A stretch of DNA of 64,000 nt from Novosphingobium malaysiense (GTDB taxonomy: Bacteria > Pseudomonadota > Alphaproteobacteria > Sphingomonadales > Sphingomonadaceae), in assembly GCF_000802225.1 (NCBI RefSeq), contig NZ_JTDI01000005.1:372001-436000 (forward strand), in the 5' to 3' direction. Of this stretch, positions 60,558 through 64,000 are shown piece after piece (position 1 is the stretch's first letter; each line of letters starts with the position of its first letter). The notes beneath the pieces are model-generated. The model was not told the origin of the DNA and did no database searches. It saw nothing but the letters and a program-made list of their open reading frames with translations. Made by a program: the position numbers and the translations under genes.

Positions 60558-61730
60558 ATGACGAATGTTGTCATCGTCGGAACCGCGAGGACCGCGATCG
60601 GAACCGCCCGCAAGGGCTCGCTTTTCAATACGCCGCCTGAGCGGCTGGCGGCGACGGTCCTGCGGGCCGCGATTGAACGTTCGGGCGTCGGGTTCGATCA
60701 GATCGACGACGTGGTCATGGCCGAGTCGCTATCCGGAGGGGGGGCTATTGCGCGCTACGCTGCCGTCGAGGCCGGCTTGCTTAATTCCGGGGGAATGGCT
60801 GTAAATCGCCATTGCGCGGGAAGCTTGACGGCGGCTGGCGTTGCCGCTGGCGCAATCATTTCCGGAATGGAGCGGTTCGTGGTCGCGGGCGGCGTCAATT
60901 CATCCTCGATGATGCCGCATATGCAGCAGCGCAATCCCTACACCGGTGAAACCGAAGACTGGTGGATGCCGCCAACGCATCCTGACAGTCCGGAGGCGCC
61001 GAACCGGGACATGTCGATCACGGTAGGCTGGAATGCAGCGAGTACTCTCGGGCTGACTCGAGAGGAAATGGACGCGTGGGCATTGCGTTCCCATCAGCGG
61101 GCAATTGCAGCGATCGACCAGGGGCACTTCAAGGAACAGATCGTGCCGGTCATGGCGATCGACGCTCAGGGAAATGAGTTCGTTTTCGAAGTGGATGAAC
61201 ACCCCAGGCGCGACTCGACACTGGAGAAGCTGGCCAGCCTGAAGCCGCTGCATCCGGAAATCGAGGGTTTCAGCATCACGGCTGGCAATGCCAGCGGCAC
61301 CAATGATGCGGCGGTCGCCATGGTCATGACCCGGGAGGACATCGCCCGAGAGGAGGGGCTTGATGTCCTGGCGAAGATCCTCGGCTGGACCTCGATCGGC
61401 ATCGACCCGAAGGACACGGGCCTGTCCGTCCCCAAGGTGGTGGAAAAGATCCTCGCACGCACCAGCCGGAGGCGGGAGGACATCGCGCTTTGGGAAATCA
61501 ACGAAGCGTTTGCGGCAGTCCCGGTAGCCGCCTGCCGAGTCATGGATATTGACGAGGATACGGTAAACATTTCGGGCAGTGGATGTTCGCTTGGACATCC
61601 GATCGGCGCATCCGGCGGCCGCATGATCCAGACGCTTGCCTATGACCTGAAACGTCGCGGCGGTGGTCTTGGAATCGCAACCATGTGTGCGGGCGGAGGT
61701 CAGGCCGGGGCCGTGCTGATCGAAGTCTGA
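60558..61730 (+). CDS. acetyl-CoA acetyltransferase (thiolase)
   Basis: A 390-residue thiolase from ATG 60558, with GAGGAAG upstream. The nucleophile Cys86 is in VNRHCAGSLTAAGVAAG. NEAFAAVPVAACRVMDID, the His in GSGCSLGHPIGASGGRM and the second Cys in TMCAGGGQAGA complete the active site. It cleaves a 3-ketoacyl-CoA to acetyl-CoA plus a shortened acyl-CoA, or condenses acetyl-CoA. The length is typical of degradative thiolases. It points to a beta-oxidation-type step in the pathway, although no enoyl-CoA hydratase or acyl-CoA dehydrogenase is present in this window. Confidence 0.94.
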   Translation: MTNVVIVGTARTAIGTARKGSLFNTPPERLAATVLRAAIERSGVGFDQIDDVVMAESLSGGGAIARYAAVEAGLLNSGGMAVNRHCAGSLTAAGVAAGAIISGMERFVVAGGVNSSSMMPHMQQRNPYTGETEDWWMPPTHPDSPEAPNRDMSITVGWNAASTLGLTREEMDAWALRSHQRAIAAIDQGHFKEQIVPVMAIDAQGNEFVFEVDEHPRRDSTLEKLASLKPLHPEIEGFSITAGNASGTNDAAVAMVMTREDIAREEGLDVLAKILGWTSIGIDPKDTGLSVPKVVEKILARTSRRREDIALWEINEAFAAVPVAACRVMDIDEDTVNISGSGCSLGHPIGASGGRMIQTLAYDLKRRGGGLGIATMCAGGGQAGAVLIEV

Positions 61731-61749
61731 TGACAGGGTAAGGTGAAGC

Positions 61750-62598
61750 GTGCTCATGGACATCGTCGACGCCCAGATCCACCTGCACCATACGCTTGAC
61801 GAAGCCACGGCTTTGGCGGTGATGGATGCCTTGACGATCCGCTCCGCACTGGTTGATGAATGCTGGGACTTCGGTGAAGGTCGGCCTGCGCATGCCGCAC
61901 GGCCCTATTACCAGTTGCCGACCGGCGAATATCGTCCGGTCGGGCCTGGTGCACAGATCGCCGCGATGCGAAATCCGGACCGCTTCAGCTATCTGCTGCG
62001 AATGAACCCGCTCGATCCCGATCTGGAAAACTGGATGTCGCAGGCCGCGGCCACGCCCGGTTTCCGGGCCGTGCGCTACCTGCTGGGAGGCCCCGCGGAC
62101 GAGCAGGCGGTTCTGGACGGAGGGCGCCGGGCATTTTTCGCTGCCGCCACGGCGAACGGTCTGCCTGCTTTCGTCGCCTCGCACGCCAAGGCTCCTTTCT
62201 TCGAGCGGTACCTGCGTGAATTTCCGTCGCTGCCAATCGTCTTCGACCACTGCGGTTTTGCCGTTGATGATGACGCATTCGATGCGTTGTTGCGGCTCGC
62301 CCAGTATCCCAACGCCTATCTCAAATGGAGTCACGCCCCCTGTCTATTTGGTGGCGGGGCATTCCCTTATCCCGAAGTCCGCCCGTATCTCGACCGTGCC
62401 ATGTCTGCTTTTGGCAGGGAGCGGATCATGTGGGCCAGTGACTTCACGGCAGAACCGATGATCCAGCGAATGCGAGGCGGGCCTGTTGTGAGCTGGTCCG
62501 AGGCGCTATATTACATGCGGTGCAATCCGGACCTGTCGGAAACCGATCTGGAATGGGTGCTGGGCAAGACGGTGCGGACAGTTCTCGGCTGGCTCTGA
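61750..62598 (+). CDS. amidohydrolase-2 family hydrolase/decarboxylase
   Basis: A 282-residue TIM-barrel protein. GTG 61750 is spaced well after AAGG; ATG 61756 is an alternative. The start MDIVDAQIHLHHT carries an H-x-H variant. VASHAKAPFFERYLREFPSLPIVFDHCGFAVDDDAF has the metal or catalytic His, and IMWASDFTAEPMIQRM the late Asp. This resembles the 2-pyrone-4,6-dicarboxylate-lactonase and aminocarboxymuconate-decarboxylase group. It lies 19 bases after the thiolase and is the fourth amidohydrolase-superfamily gene in the window. The exact reaction is unknown. Confidence 0.85.
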   Translation: MLMDIVDAQIHLHHTLDEATALAVMDALTIRSALVDECWDFGEGRPAHAARPYYQLPTGEYRPVGPGAQIAAMRNPDRFSYLLRMNPLDPDLENWMSQAAATPGFRAVRYLLGGPADEQAVLDGGRRAFFAAATANGLPAFVASHAKAPFFERYLREFPSLPIVFDHCGFAVDDDAFDALLRLAQYPNAYLKWSHAPCLFGGGAFPYPEVRPYLDRAMSAFGRERIMWASDFTAEPMIQRMRGGPVVSWSEALYYMRCNPDLSETDLEWVLGKTVRTVLGWL

Positions 62599-62634
62599 CC
62601 TGCCTGCGCCGGAGCCTTGGCGTGCGGCGTTCGG

Positions 62635-63567
62635 TCAGATGACGCCCAGATAGAGCGTGATTGTCGCCAGCGAGATGATCGTCGATGTCAAGATGACCTT
62701 TGACGTCGTTGCCGCTTCCCGGCGGTAGAATTCCGCCACCATGAATGGCCCGGTGCCGGTGGGCAAGGCAGCCATCAGCACGGCCACATGCAGCGGGTCC
62801 TTGGGCAGCCTGAATATCCATGCGCCGATCGCCCAGGTCATCGCGGGATGAACGATCAGTTTCATGATGGTCAAAAGAGCCACCGCTTCATGGCCGTTTG
62901 CGGCACTTTCGCGCTTTTCGGCCATGAACAGTCCAAGCGTAACCAGTGCACAGGGCGATGCGGAGCTGCCCAAAAGGGCAAGAAACTTCTCTGCTGGCAC
63001 GGGCAGGCCCGTCCCCATGGCCATAACGGCTGCCCCCGCTGCCGGTGCCGCGATAAGCGGATTGCGTATTATCGATCCTGTGATCTTCCTGACCATGTGC
63101 CGGGGGTGCTGTTCCGACTGCAGGCCAACCTCGATCAGGATCATCGCAAGGCCGAAAACGATGCATGCCGTGATGATCGTTGCGATCAGCGTGGGCGTCA
63201 GCGCCTGGTGGCCGAATGCTGCGACAGCCAGCGGGAACCCCATGAAGCCGGTATTCGCGTAGGCTGAATTGAGGCCGTCGATCGCAGCATCCGCCAAGTG
63301 CAGGGGGCGCCGCAGGCGAATGGCCACTGTCACGCCGAATAGCGCCAGAGTGCCGAGACCGAATGTTCCCATGAAGGCTGGTCGCCAGATTTCAGTCCAT
63401 TGCGCCTTGGCGATAATGTCGAAGAGGAGTGCCGGCAGCGCGAGGTAGACGACGAACCTGTTGAGTTCGCTCACCGCTTGGGAGCTGAATATCCCCATTC
63501 TTCGCACCGACCAGCCCGTGAATATCAGCGCAAAGATCGGGGTGACGGTCGAAAGAACGGATAACAT
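62635..63567 (-). CDS. AEC-family (auxin efflux carrier-like) transporter
   Basis: A 310-residue membrane protein with about ten hydrophobic segments in two halves. TPIFALIFTGWSVRRMGIFSSQAVSELNRFVVYLALPALLF is the family N-terminus, NTGFMGFPLAVAAFG the central crossover motif, and AALPTGTGPFMVAEFY the C-terminal one. AEC carriers move organic anions such as malonate, malate or auxin-like acids; the direction is uncertain. Malonate transport would fit the malonyl-CoA decarboxylase, but this is only suggestive. It diverges from a LysR gene, its probable regulator. Confidence 0.88.
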   Translation of the reverse strand: MLSVLSTVTPIFALIFTGWSVRRMGIFSSQAVSELNRFVVYLALPALLFDIIAKAQWTEIWRPAFMGTFGLGTLALFGVTVAIRLRRPLHLADAAIDGLNSAYANTGFMGFPLAVAAFGHQALTPTLIATIITACIVFGLAMILIEVGLQSEQHPRHMVRKITGSIIRNPLIAAPAAGAAVMAMGTGLPVPAEKFLALLGSSASPCALVTLGLFMAEKRESAANGHEAVALLTIMKLIVHPAMTWAIGAWIFRLPKDPLHVAVLMAALPTGTGPFMVAEFYRREAATTSKVILTSTIISLATITLYLGVI

Positions 63568-63643
63568 GGGTTGCCTGGCTCAGTTCGCCAGTCGGGTTAG
63601 CTGCAGCAATCCATGCAATCCAATGCTTTTCCTGGGCTTGATT

Positions 63644-63660
63644 GATGCTATTTGCGTATC
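63644..63660. promoter_or_regulatory. possible LysR-type binding site
   Basis: GATGC-N7-GTATC is a short imperfect palindrome in the gap between the AEC and LysR genes, touching the LysR start codon. The position suits autoregulation, but the match is weak. Confidence 0.25.
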
Positions 63661-64000
63661 ATGATTGATGTTCGCCAGTTGCGCTATTTCGTGGCGGTGG
63701 CCGAAACACTGCACTTCGGACGCGCGGCCGGCCAGCTGCACATCAGCCAGCCGCCGCTCAGCCGGCAAATCGCAGCGCTCGAGAAAGGCCTGGGGGTCAA
63801 ACTGCTGGAGCGCCACTCGCGCAAGGCCAGCCTGACGCTTGCCGGCGAACGTTTCCTGGCCGACGCCAAGGCGGTGCTCGCATCGCTGGATCAGGCTTGC
63901 CGGAATGCCCGCCAGGTACACGACGGCGAGCTTGGCGAATTGACAGTGGGTTTCATGATGCATGCTGCTCGCAGCAGCGTGCCTCCGCTTGTGAAGCGAT
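63661..64000 (+). CDS. LysR-family transcriptional regulator, 3' end missing
   Basis: The frame opens at ATG 63661 and runs off the window end (113 codons seen). The N-terminus MIDVRQLRYFVAVAETLHFGRAAGQLHISQPPLSRQIAALEKGLGVKLLERHSRKASLTLAGERF is a textbook LysR winged helix-turn-helix. The start of the linker and effector domain follows (VGFMMHAARSSVP). It is divergent from the AEC transporter gene with a 93-base gap, the usual arrangement of a LysR regulator and its target. Confidence 0.9.
   Translation, partial: MIDVRQLRYFVAVAETLHFGRAAGQLHISQPPLSRQIAALEKGLGVKLLERHSRKASLTLAGERFLADAKAVLASLDQACRNARQVHDGELGELTVGFMMHAARSSVPPLVKR

Noticed and set aside
57715..62598. Identification of the P450 region as a known estrogen- or steroid-degradation cluster
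   Set aside because: The expected partner genes of such clusters (extradiol dioxygenase, acyl-CoA dehydrogenase sets) are missing, so the match is not supported.
1..64000. tRNA, rRNA, CRISPR array or intact insertion sequence
   Set aside because: No cloverleaf, regularly spaced repeat or transposase was seen on either strand by reading; a dedicated scan was not possible.

Overview
The window looks like part of a large plasmid, or a plasmid-derived island, from a sphingomonad (Novosphingobium/Sphingobium type, Alphaproteobacteria). The reasons are the GC-rich coding DNA, a conjugation module of the type common on sphingomonad megaplasmids (ribbon-helix-helix protein, TraD, MobF relaxase, VirB1-like transglycosylase, with DUF2493 and DUF6117 proteins nearby), and a dense catabolic cargo with a TonB-dependent receptor, Rieske oxygenases, a P450 and many SDR and amidohydrolase enzymes. 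No rRNA, tRNA, CRISPR array or intact insertion sequence was seen. The assignment is inferred from protein content alone.

Layout. (1) 1-9630: plasmid backbone. Two paralogous DUF2493 proteins flank a DUF6117 protein. Then come a small coiled-coil protein, a hairpin-rich gene-free stretch (candidate oriT), a ribbon-helix-helix protein, TraD, a MobF relaxase-helicase and a lytic transglycosylase. (2) 9850-18127: first catabolic block (class II aldolase, GMC dehydrogenase plus small subunit, D-aminoacylase-like amidohydrolase, aldehyde dehydrogenase, metal-dependent hydrolase) with a convergent AraC-type regulator. (3) 18673-26206: a tetR-sulfatase-beta-propeller operon, divergent from a TonB-dependent receptor. 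(4) 26502-46378: alpha/beta hydrolase, malonyl-CoA decarboxylase, sulfotransferase, two MFS transporters, a second GMC oxidoreductase, EthD-like and metallo-beta-lactamase-fold proteins, a TetR-controlled FAD monooxygenase with a CmcJ/NvfI-type protein, an acyl-CoA ligase, an IclR regulator, a DUF2889 protein and Rieske oxygenase 1. (5) 46834-57588: TetR regulator, then an ALDH / duplicated CMD / SDR / HIBADH-like / SDR operon, an orphan E1 alpha/beta pair, Rieske oxygenase 2 and an ACMSD-like amidohydrolase. (6) 57715-64000: ferredoxin-P450 operon divergent from SDR-thiolase-amidohydrolase, then an AEC transporter and a LysR gene cut by the window end.

How the parts may work together (inference): uptake by the TonB receptor, desulfation or hydrolysis, oxidation by the P450, Rieske and flavin monooxygenases, then dehydrogenation (GMC, SDR, ALDH), CoA activation, thiolysis and decarboxylation by amidohydrolases and malonyl-CoA decarboxylase. 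The substrate cannot be named from sequence. The strongest unexplained signal is a family of short AT-rich, partly palindromic elements (TTGAATTCAAATT, TTGAAATGAAATTCAA, TGAAATTxGATTAAAAT and relatives). They recur in front of at least a dozen separate transcription units from 23.7 to 59.6 kb and were not seen in the conjugation region. They suggest that the scattered operons form one regulon.
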